From: Nonomuraea sp. NBC_00507
GTDB taxonomy: Bacteria; Actinomycetota; Actinomycetes; Streptosporangiales; Streptosporangiaceae
Length of the DNA: 64,000 bases
Assembly (NCBI RefSeq): GCF_036013525.1
Contig: NZ_CP107853.1
Coordinates: 1,426,001-1,490,000 of the forward strand
Direction of reading: 5' to 3'
Program-made: the position numbers and the translations under genes
Part shown: piece after piece, positions 25,689-33,486 of the stretch
How the letters are laid out: every line of letters begins with the position of its first letter
Position numbering within the stretch: position 1 is the stretch's first letter
The notes under the pieces: generated by a model
Database searches by the model: none
The model's input: only the letters and a program-made list of their open reading frames with translations
What the model was told of the DNA's origin: nothing

Positions 25689-26321
25689 TTACCGTAGGAA
25701 ACGGTTCCGTTGCAGGTCCACCCCCGGTACGACAAGGCCGTCGATCACCTGGCGAACCTTCTCCTCCACGTTCTCGTCGCCGAGCCTGAAGGCGATGTTG
25801 GCCGCACAGAGAACCGCGTCGATCTGGAACGCGGCGAGATCGGCGTCTACCTCGGTGATCTCCCCGGCGTCGGCCGCGTGCCGCAGCTCGGCGGCGATGA
25901 GGCTCAGCCACCCCTCCTGCCGCTCGAACAGCGCGTCGTGGACCGGCCCAGGCCTGTTGTCGAAGTCGGCGAGATTGGCCACCCAGAAGCACCCGCCAGG
26001 AAACAGAGGGGCCCCGGCGTAGGCGATCCAGTTGTCGACCAGCGCGCGCAGCCGGGCCACGCCGTGCGGCACGCCTTGGGCCGGCCGTACGACCGCGTCG
26101 ACGAACGCCTCCCTGGCCGCCTCGACAGCGGCCAGTTGCAAGCTCTCCTTGGTGACGAACAGCGTCTGCACGCCGCTCTTGCTGAGCCCGAGCTCGGCTG
26201 CCAGACGGCCGAAGCTGAGCCCGTTGAGCCCTTCCAGTGAGGCCACGTCCACCGCGTGGCGGGCGATCATCCGCCTGGTCCGCGCGCCGCGCACGAGGCG
26301 CTGATCCGTCCGTTCGCTCAT
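25689..26321 (-). CDS. TetR-family repressor (210 aa)
   Basis: An N-terminal TetR helix-turn-helix is present (TRRMIARHAVDVASLEGLNG, then SFGRLAAELGLSKSGVQTLF with the typical KSGV and F of the recognition helix end). An all-helical ligand-binding domain follows, containing PLFPGGCFWVAN. ATG 26321 is 9 nt after GGAAGG; the ATGs at 26327 and 26330 are too near it. It is divergent from the SGNH hydrolase and MFS pump, with a perfect 18-bp palindrome between. It most likely represses both sides and is released by the pump substrate. Confidence 0.85.
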   Translation of the reverse strand: MSERTDQRLVRGARTRRMIARHAVDVASLEGLNGLSFGRLAAELGLSKSGVQTLFVTKESLQLAAVEAAREAFVDAVVRPAQGVPHGVARLRALVDNWIAYAGAPLFPGGCFWVANLADFDNRPGPVHDALFERQEGWLSLIAAELRHAADAGEITEVDADLAAFQIDAVLCAANIAFRLGDENVEEKVRQVIDGLVVPGVDLQRNRFLR

Positions 26322-26356
26322 CGACATCATCCTTCCATACAAAGGGTTGCACAAAG

Positions 26357-26374
26357 CGTACGGTCGACCGTACG
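26357..26374. promoter_or_regulatory. TetR-type operator, perfect 18-bp palindrome
   Basis: CGTACGGTCGACCGTACG is a perfect inverted repeat in the divergent gap, 36 bp from the repressor start and 9 bp before ATG 26383 of the hydrolase. A repressor there would block both promoters. Confidence 0.75.
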
Positions 26375-26382
26375 TTTACTTT

Positions 26383-27051
26383 ATGCCCACATACCCCGCA
26401 GAGGAAACCGACCCCTACTGCCTGTCAGCCGCGGACGCGGCTCGTCTGCTGGCCGGCGCGCCCTGGCGCCGCTTCGCCTCCATCGGCGACAGCCTCGCCG
26501 CCGGGATCGGAGACCCCAGCCCCGGCTACGCCGACCTGGGATGGACCGACCGGCTCGCCGCTGTCCTTCACAAGGTTCACCCCGACCTGGCCTACCTGAA
26601 CGCCGCGAAGATCGGCGCGACCACTGTCAGGACTTTGGAACTGCAGGTAGGCCCGCTCCTCGAGTTCACCCCCGACCTGGTCCACATCTCCTGCGGTGCC
26701 AACGACATCTGGCGGCCTGCACCGGACTTCTTCCGGATCGCCCATACCATGCGCCAGATCTTCGAACTCGCCGCCGGGACCGGCGCGCAGCTAACGACGT
26801 TCACCCTTGGCAGGGCCTTCGTGGTGCCCGGCTACCCCGAATGGCACAAGCGGGTGCGCGCCGTCAACGACATAACCCGCGCGCTGGCGACCGAATACGA
26901 CGCCGTACTCGCCGACATGTGGGATCACCCGGTCAACTCCCGGCCGGGCCTGCTAAGCGCCGACCGCGTTCACTTCTCCACTTCTGGTCAGGCCGTGATG
27001 GCGGCCGAGCTGGTCAAGGGACTCGCCGCGCGAATGCACGTGACGGCATGA
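26383..27051 (+). CDS. SGNH/GDSL hydrolase (222 aa)
   Basis: Block I is FASIGDSLAAGIGDPSPGY with nucleophile Ser. Block III is ISCGANDIW with the Gly-x-Asn oxyanion residues. Block V is LSADRVHFSTSGQ with D-x-x-H, placing the catalytic Asp and His. No signal peptide is present, so the enzyme is cytoplasmic. Start: ATG 26383 or TTG 26347; with ATG there is no room for a ribosome site after the palindrome, so a leaderless mRNA is possible. It overlaps the MFS gene by ATGA. It may deacylate or de-esterify the compound that the pump exports. Confidence 0.8.
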   Translation: MPTYPAEETDPYCLSAADAARLLAGAPWRRFASIGDSLAAGIGDPSPGYADLGWTDRLAAVLHKVHPDLAYLNAAKIGATTVRTLELQVGPLLEFTPDLVHISCGANDIWRPAPDFFRIAHTMRQIFELAAGTGAQLTTFTLGRAFVVPGYPEWHKRVRAVNDITRALATEYDAVLADMWDHPVNSRPGLLSADRVHFSTSGQAVMAAELVKGLAARMHVTA

Positions 27052-28475
27052 AGGGGACCCTCACCGCACCGGCCCGCATCCAGTGGCGCCCGGTCTCGAT
27101 CGTGATGGTCGCATCATTCATGGCGATCCTCGACTCGTTCATCGTGGTCGTCGCCGGACCGGCGATCCAGGCCGATCTTGGCACCTCGAGCGGGGAGCTG
27201 CAGTGGATCCTGGCCGGCTACCAGCTCACCTACGCGGTGATCCTCGTCACTGGCGGTCGCCTTGGCGACATGTACGGTCGCAAACGGATCTTCATCGTCG
27301 GCATGGCGCTCTTCATGTTCTCCTCCTATGCCTGCGCCCTGGCTGCAACGGCCGTCGTGCTCATCGTTGCCCGGCTCGCCCAGGGAGTCGGTGCCGCGCT
27401 CATGGTCCCGCAGGTCTTCGCCATCATCACGCTGCTGGTCCCCAGTAAGCAGCTGCCCCGCGCCTTCGGCGTGCTCGGCATGGTGATGGGCCTGGCCACC
27501 ATCGGCGGGCAGCTCATCGGCGGCCTGCTCATCGGCGCCGACCTGTTCGGCTCCGGCTGGCGGCCGGTCTTCTGGATCAACATTCCGATCGGCCTCGCCG
27601 CGATCCTGCTTGCGGGCCGTTGGATCCCCGAGTCGCGCGCCGCGGACGCCCGCAGACTCGACCTCACCGGCGTCGCCGTCCTCAGCGGCGCGCTCTTCCT
27701 GCTCGTCTTCCCCCTCATCCAGGGTCATGAGTACGGCTGGCCGTGGTGGACCTGGACCGCTCTCGCCACCGCCATCGCGGCGTTCGTTGTGTTCGGCTAC
27801 GTCGAGCGCGCCATCGGCGCCCGCGGCGGTGATCCTCTCCTGCGACCGTCGCTACTTTCCACCCGATCCTTTTCCGTCGGCCTCGTCCTCGTGCTCGCCG
27901 TCTACGTTGTCATAACCTCGTACTACCTCGTCCTGTCCGTCGCCCTGCAGGAAGGATTGGGCATGTCGGCGCTGGGGGCCGGTCTCGTCTACACGCCGGC
28001 CGCGGCGACGTTTTTCACCTTCAGCCTGATCGCCAGCAGGCTCGTCCCCCAGTACGGGCGGCGTGTCCTGGAGTTTGGCGCCATCATCCTCGCGATCGGC
28101 TACGCCTCCACCGCCCTCGTCCTTCTGTCAGGCCTTCCGTTCGCCCCCGGGGTAATCATCCCCACGCTGATGCTCCAGAGCGTCGGCGGCGGCCTCCTCA
28201 TCACCCCGTCCCTCAACGCGGTCCTGTCGCGCATCAACCCCGACGACGCCGGCATAGCCTCCGGCGCCCTCTCGACGGCCCAGCAGGTCGGCGGTGCTCT
28301 TGGGGTGGCCATCATCGGCGTCGTGTTCTACGGCTCGCTCCACCCGTCGGCCGACGGCAGAGTCGTAGCGGCGGCCCACGGCCTGGCCATGTCCTCAATC
28401 TTCACCATGGTGACGGCGCTGGTGGCAGCCGTGCTCGTCTTACTGCTCCCCACCCTCCGCAGCCAATCTTCCTGA
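27048..28475 (+). CDS. MFS drug-efflux transporter, DHA2 (14-helix, EmrB/QacA-like) type (475 aa)
   Basis: The first helix carries MVASFMAILDSFIVVVAGPA, the usual D-x-x-IVNVALP-like motif. GGRLGDMYGRKRIFIVG is MFS motif A, and RLAQGVGAALMVPQVFAIIT and a motif C-like GPxxGG region (GGQLIGGLLIGADLFG) follow. About 14 membrane segments fill the chain. It is translationally coupled to the SGNH hydrolase and controlled, by inference, by the TetR gene across the operator. Export of a hydrophobic drug or metabolite is likely; the substrate is unknown. Confidence 0.85.
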   Translation: MKGTLTAPARIQWRPVSIVMVASFMAILDSFIVVVAGPAIQADLGTSSGELQWILAGYQLTYAVILVTGGRLGDMYGRKRIFIVGMALFMFSSYACALAATAVVLIVARLAQGVGAALMVPQVFAIITLLVPSKQLPRAFGVLGMVMGLATIGGQLIGGLLIGADLFGSGWRPVFWINIPIGLAAILLAGRWIPESRAADARRLDLTGVAVLSGALFLLVFPLIQGHEYGWPWWTWTALATAIAAFVVFGYVERAIGARGGDPLLRPSLLSTRSFSVGLVLVLAVYVVITSYYLVLSVALQEGLGMSALGAGLVYTPAAATFFTFSLIASRLVPQYGRRVLEFGAIILAIGYASTALVLLSGLPFAPGVIIPTLMLQSVGGGLLITPSLNAVLSRINPDDAGIASGALSTAQQVGGALGVAIIGVVFYGSLHPSADGRVVAAAHGLAMSSIFTMVTALVAAVLVLLLPTLRSQSS

Positions 28476-28589
28476 CGGTAGCGGCCGGGTCCACAGGTCT
28501 GTGATTTGACGAGCTTCCAGGTCGTATCTCTTGTCTTGGGATGAACGCTGGCCGTGGCCGTACGAGCTGGGGGCGGCCATGCGCCGTAT

Positions 28590-28900
28590 TAATGGGTGCA
28601 CGATTTTGATCGAGGGCGCGGTCTGGGGGTCGGCGAGCTGTCCGAGGAGACAGTTGAAGGTGTCGATCGCCGCTGCAAAGACGTCAGCGGCCGCGTCTGC
28701 ACAGTACGGTTCCACCGCAGGGCTCTTCTCGTGGGCGGTTTCGACTGGTTGGCACCTTCGAACCTCCCTGGTAGGAAAGCCCCGCCACAATCACTGCGGC
28801 GGTGAGGACCGATGCCATCACCGGAAACAGCTGGCCCCCTCTTCGATGCGCGGCCGGTCACCTGCGCGGCTACCTGCTCGGTCACCCTGAACAACCCGAG
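28590..28900 (-). pseudogene. Remnant of a second ISKra4-type element
   Basis: The minus strand reads VTEQVAAQVTGRAS and then, in other frames, a gap similar to 6945-7015 and the transposase start (SPAVEPYCADAAADVFAAAI, DTFNCLLGQLADPQTA). The order matches the junction between the coiled-coil protein and transposase at 6.9-7.1 kb. Everything downstream is lost. Confidence 0.55.
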
Positions 28901-29189
28901 AGGCCTACCAGCATCTGGCGGCGGCCCACGATCGGCGTATCACGGTGGCCATCGGATCGTCCGTCACCTTCGGCCCCGTCTCCTCACCTGCTGAATCTCC
29001 TCCATTTGGACGCGGCGGCATCACCTCGGACGCCCGCCCGGCCGCCGGTGAGGCTGATGCAACGAAGCGGGTAATGCTTGGCCAGATCGACCTTGAGCCG
29101 CGCAAGAGAACGGAACCCAAAAGTGGAGTTCCCGAGGGAGCCTTGGCGTAGCCCGGCGGTCCGCGCACAATGCTCCGACCCGTGGCCCC
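28901..29189. other. Spacer without recognisable gene
   Basis: Only short, conflicting ORFs are present. No promoter, repeat or domain match is visible. It separates two decayed elements. Confidence 0.4.
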
Positions 29190-29800
29190 TATGGCTTGCG
29201 TACGACCCCGCACCACTGGTCAACCTCGACCGGCATGCTGCGGTCCCACTCTAGCTCGGGGCGCCACCGCGAGCACGAGACCCACCCCGGTTCCACCGCC
29301 TCAAGGTCAGCGAAGAAACTCCGCGATCCGCTCGGGGCCCCGCCGCTTCAGCTTCGGCTGCGCGTCAATATTCCACGCGCGCACCGCCTCGGCGGTGGCC
29401 TCGCCGTTGACCGCCGAGGCGGTGTTGGCCACCACCTCGTAGCTCCCAGACGGCACCGCGGCCAGCAGCTATTCGATGATCCCTGCAGCTCATCGTCGTC
29501 GCCGATGAAATGCATGATGCCCAGCAGCATGATCACCACCGGCTGGGAGAAGTCCAGCGTCTTGGCCGCCTCCCGCAGGATGATGTCCGGGTCATGCAAG
29601 TCTGCGTCGATGTAGTCGGTGGCGCCCTGCTCGGAATTGGTCAGCCGGGCTCGCGCGTGCCAGCACCAGCGGATCATTGTCGACGTACACGATCCGCGAC
29701 GGGTGTAGCTCCACCGCACCCATCGGCTTCCCCTCCGTGCACGAGACGCTGGGGACCTGCATCGCTTGCTTGGCGTCAGCCGCTTGACGATCTGCAGGTA
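29190..29800 (-). pseudogene. PF04672-type (DUF574) SAM-dependent methyltransferase, multiply frameshifted
   Basis: Pieces of the family are readable in three frames: an RIVYVDNDPLVL-like segment, ARLTNSEQGATDYIDADLHD, then LDFSQPVVIMLLGIMHFIGD, then EVVANTASAVNGEATAEAVR and WNIDAQPKLKRRGPERIAEF, and a tail GWVSCSRWRPELEW. At least three frameshifts and a stop break it, and the N-terminal region is incomplete. An intact paralogue lies at 55.7-56.5 kb. Confidence 0.65.
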
Positions 29801-30077
29801 CGCTCCTGAAGTCTCGCCCGGCCGCCCTGCCGTCGAACCGCCATCAGCGCGCACCAGGTTGGAACCGGACAGCTGATACCGCAGCTCAGGGCCTGTTTGG
29901 CGGCTACTGCCACGTTGATAAACATTGCTCAAGGTAAAGGGAGTGCAGGTGGACTGCTGGACCGGCTTGACTCCATGCTCGCCTTCGCCTGGGCCTCATC
30001 GCCGGCAATCCGGCAGGAGTGCGTCCGGCGTCGTCAGCCTACATGTGCTCGTCATCGCGTAGGATCCGCCACACATG

Positions 30078-31307
30078 TCAGGTCAAGCGGACGCGAAGTT
30101 GTTCAGGACCGCGGAGGACAAAGTTCTGCCGAAAGCGCGGATGCTCCGTGACGAGTGCGAGCTTCGGGGCTCGGCGCAGGAGCGTCCCGATGGCCAACTG
30201 GGCTTCCAGCCGGGCCAGTGGTGCGCCGAGGCAGAAGTGGATACCGGCGGCGAAGCTGAGATGAGGATTGTTGCGCCGCGCGACATCCATCCGATCGGCG
30301 TTGGCGAAGACTTCGGGATCACGATTGGCCGCGCCGATGAACACCAGCATACGATCGCCGGCCGCAATCAACTTTCCGCCGACCTCGACATCTTCAAGGG
30401 CGGCGCGGGGCACCAATTGCACCGGCGCGTCATAACGCAGCAGTTCCTCGATCACCGCTGGCATGCTCTGGGGATTGTCACGCACATGGGCGAGTTGGTC
30501 GGGATGGCGTAGCAACGTCAGGATGCCGTTGCCGATGAGGTTGACGGTGGTTTCGTAACCGGCGTTGAGCAGCAGTACGGAGGTGCCGACCAATTCCGCA
30601 TCAGTAAGGACATCAGCATCGGCATTGTCGGAGCTGTTGGCTGCCGCAAGGCTGCTGAGCAGATCGCCGCGAGGATGTCGCCGACGTTCCTCCGCCAGGT
30701 CGAGGAAGTAGCTGGATGCCGCGCGGCCCGCCGCGCCGAGTTCCTGCCTCGATGGACGCGATCCAACGTCCAGTCCCCGTACCAGAACGTCAGCCCACGC
30801 CTGGAACGAGTCCCGATCACGTGCTGGAATCCCGAGCAATTCACAAATGATGGTGACGGGCAGGGGACGTGCCAGCGCCGAGACGAGATCCGCCTCCGTG
30901 TTGCCCAGCACACCATCCAGCAATTCGTCCACGAGCACTTGGATGCTCGGGCGTAGGCGCTCTACCCATGTAGGGGTGAAGACCTTGCTCACCAACGCGC
31001 GGATATGGGTGTGCTCGGGGGGATTGAGCCCGATGAAGGAGACCAACGGACGGCCATCGGGACCGATGATCCGGTCAGCTCCGTAATCGCGCGGGTCATT
31101 GTGACCGATTCTTCGGTCGCGGAGCACGAACGCCACGTCGCGATGGCGGCTGATCAGCCACATCCCGCTTCGGCTGTCCGCTATGGGGCCCATGCGGCGC
31201 ATCTGGGCATAGACGGGATAGGGGTCGGCCCGGAAGGCGGGGTCGACGGGGTCGAACAGCGGGTGCGTGGGGTTGCCTCCTGCGATGCGGTCAGGCGGGT
31301 CGGCCAT
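30078..31307 (-). CDS. Cytochrome P450 (409 aa)
   Basis: A soluble bacterial P450 with all landmarks: I-helix oxygen-binding region LLNAGYETTVNLIGNG, with Tyr-Glu-Thr in the A-G-x-x-T motif; K-helix EELLR; and heme loop FAAGIHFCLGAPLARLEAQL with Cys359 as axial ligand. ATG 31307 (MADPPDRIAGG) follows GGAGAG; the in-frame extension upstream is unlike the family. It lies downstream of, and in the same direction as, the MFS gene and the SARP regulator. A small secondary-metabolism set is suggested. Substrate unknown; ferredoxin partner not in the window. Confidence 0.85.
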   Translation of the reverse strand: MADPPDRIAGGNPTHPLFDPVDPAFRADPYPVYAQMRRMGPIADSRSGMWLISRHRDVAFVLRDRRIGHNDPRDYGADRIIGPDGRPLVSFIGLNPPEHTHIRALVSKVFTPTWVERLRPSIQVLVDELLDGVLGNTEADLVSALARPLPVTIICELLGIPARDRDSFQAWADVLVRGLDVGSRPSRQELGAAGRAASSYFLDLAEERRRHPRGDLLSSLAAANSSDNADADVLTDAELVGTSVLLLNAGYETTVNLIGNGILTLLRHPDQLAHVRDNPQSMPAVIEELLRYDAPVQLVPRAALEDVEVGGKLIAAGDRMLVFIGAANRDPEVFANADRMDVARRNNPHLSFAAGIHFCLGAPLARLEAQLAIGTLLRRAPKLALVTEHPRFRQNFVLRGPEQLRVRLT

Positions 31308-31445
31308 GGTTGGAGCTCTCCTCTCGGACTGCACAGTGTTGCTGATCACTTTCGTGAGTAGCTGGCACCGTTTCTCGGTACGTCGCCTGCAAAGCACTAC
31401 CAGAGCAATTAGGCCGATGGCCTTTCCATGCAGCTTCAGGCAATG

Positions 31446-31483
31446 GCAGCAGGGGCCCACATGTCGGAGTGAGCCCCTGCTGC
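31446..31483 (-). terminator. Strong hairpin between MFS gene and P450
   Basis: An 11-bp perfect stem, GCAGCAGGGGC (31446-31456) with GCCCCTGCTGC (31473-31483), lies downstream of the MFS stop and upstream of the P450 start. There is no long T-run, as is common for actinomycete terminators. It suggests the P450 has its own promoter. Confidence 0.55.
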
Positions 31484-31601
31484 TCATATGAGCCTCTATG
31501 ATCGTTCTTACTGCTCCTTCGTCCGCATGGTGGCTTCCCTCCTTTCCCCTCCGCGTTGGGTCGACCGAGGCCTCTATGGCGCGTCACCTGGTGCGTCCTT
31601 G

Positions 31602-32882
31602 TCAGTGCGGCTGTTCGCGGGTGGCGGAGGAAACCATCCCCTCCGTCGGGCCTGGAAGCGTTGCCGTCCGGCGCAGGGCTGCCGCCCACGCCCACGCCGG
31701 GTAGGCGCCGCACACGATCCCGACCAGCCCGGCGAGTGAGACGGTCATGACCGGTCCGATCCACGCTGCCGTCACACCACCCGCCAGGATGCCCAGCCCC
31801 TGCACCGTGATGAGCCCGGAGGACAGCACCCCCATCCCCTGAGCGCGAGAATGATCGGGAAGGATCTGTACGAACAGCGCGCCCACCTGCATCTGATAAC
31901 CCATCGAAAAGGCACCCGACAGCCCGAACAACACCGCCGAGACAGCTAGGTCAGGCCGGAGCACGCAAACCATTAACGGTACGCCGGTCAGCAGCGCCAG
32001 CACGCCTACCGCCCGGCTGCGCGCCGCCTCCGGGACGTACCGGCCGACGATGAAGGCGCCGATCACGCTGCCGACCGGATCCGCCGCCATGATCACACCG
32101 ACCGCCACCGCGGAGCCGTCATTCAACGCGTCCGCGTACGGCGCGGCCAGCCCCTCCGGCATGATGTAAAAGCCGGCCAGCCAGCTCAGCGCGATCAGTG
32201 ACCGCAGCCGCGGATCTCGCCACACCCCCGCCAGGCCGAACCCGCCCGCAAGCATCCGCCGTGGCCCCCGATCAGCGGCCGCGGCCTGCCGGTGCTGCAC
32301 GCCGAACCGCACCAGCAGGGCTGACATCGCGAACGTCGCGGCGTCAAGGACCAGCCCGGTGGAGGGCGTGAGCCCTTGGGCCAGCAGGCCGCCGCCGAGG
32401 AAGCCGGCAATCTGGGCCGACTGGATGGTGATCTGCCGGATAGACAGTCCCAGCACGTACTGCTCGCCCTTGAGTACATCGGCCAGCAGAGCCAGCTGCG
32501 CCGCCTTGAACGGCCCGCTGAGCGCCGTCATGGCCGCAAGCAGCACACCCAGCACTGGCAGCGGCGCACCCGGCAACGCCATCAACCCGACCAGCGCCGC
32601 ACGCAGCAGGTCAATCACGAAGATCACCTGACGGCGGGGATAGCGGTCACCGATCCAGCTCAACGTGAGCCCACCAACCAGAGAGGGAAGATAGGTGAGC
32701 GCGTACGTCAGCCCTGTCAGCGCCGCCGAGTCGGTTCGCTGGTAGACCAGCACCGCGATCGCGACCCGGGCGACCTGGTCACCAAGCTGGGAAAACAGCT
32801 CCGCCAGCCACAGAGCCCGGAACTCTCCCACCGCCAGCACATCGGCGAAGGTCACCCTCTCCCCTGAAGGACCCGCCCTCAT
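31602..32882 (-). CDS. MFS transporter, EntS/MdfA-like 12-helix type (426 aa)
   Basis: After MRAGPSGERVTFADVLAVGE comes FRALWLAELFSQLGDQVARV and a first-helix motif typical of the enterobactin-exporter-like MFS group. GLTLSWIGDRYPRRQVIFVI is motif A. About 12 membrane segments are visible, with a central loop at QHRQAAAADRGPRRML. ATG 32882 was chosen because the sequence before it is low-complexity and unlike the family. It likely exports a metabolite, perhaps the product oxidised by the neighbouring P450. Confidence 0.8.
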   Translation of the reverse strand: MRAGPSGERVTFADVLAVGEFRALWLAELFSQLGDQVARVAIAVLVYQRTDSAALTGLTYALTYLPSLVGGLTLSWIGDRYPRRQVIFVIDLLRAALVGLMALPGAPLPVLGVLLAAMTALSGPFKAAQLALLADVLKGEQYVLGLSIRQITIQSAQIAGFLGGGLLAQGLTPSTGLVLDAATFAMSALLVRFGVQHRQAAAADRGPRRMLAGGFGLAGVWRDPRLRSLIALSWLAGFYIMPEGLAAPYADALNDGSAVAVGVIMAADPVGSVIGAFIVGRYVPEAARSRAVGVLALLTGVPLMVCVLRPDLAVSAVLFGLSGAFSMGYQMQVGALFVQILPDHSRAQGMGVLSSGLITVQGLGILAGGVTAAWIGPVMTVSLAGLVGIVCGAYPAWAWAAALRRTATLPGPTEGMVSSATREQPH

Positions 32883-33486
32883 CCCATATCCCGATCTCGC
32901 CGTACGAGCCGAGCTGCCGCGGCGTCGACCAGCCGAGACACGGCAACTACCCACGCACACGCCACCACCACGACCCCCCTGCACTGCAGCGATCACTCGA
33001 AGCACCGCAATCAGTCTGCATGTTGGCCCTGTCTTCTCCTTGTCGTTTTCCTGTCGTCCCCACCGGCAGCCGCAAGGGGGTTGTGCTGGAAAATGTCAAC
33101 AGCCCAGCCTGTGCGGGCGTGCAGGAAATGGATCTGCGTGTCGCCGGCCAGCTTCATGGGGTCGCTCAGGAGGAGTTTCTGCCACGAGCATGGGCCACCC
33201 GGTTGCCAGTGATGGGACCACCCGGCGTGCCGGCGTCTGGGCGGTTGATCACTTTCGGGGTGGAATGGCGTTTCGGGAGGTTTCGGCCTGGAACCGCCGT
33301 GGCCTCGGTTCTCGAAATGGCCTGCCGAAGTCTCGCCAACGCTGGAACGGCACACCGCCGGTGTCGCGTAGCGCTCCGCCTGGTCGGTACCGTTATACGA
33401 CGGCCGCGGTTGCGCCGGCCCTGGCTGTCCGCGCGCGGCGGAAGCGCGCATGAGGCAGCGCCCACGGCTTGCCGGTGGCAGTCGCA
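32883..33486. other. 600-bp gap with no supported gene
   Basis: ORFs on both strands are long but mutually overlapping and have no recognisable domains. The gap would hold the promoter of the MFS gene (minus) and the end of the SARP transcript. Confidence 0.4.
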
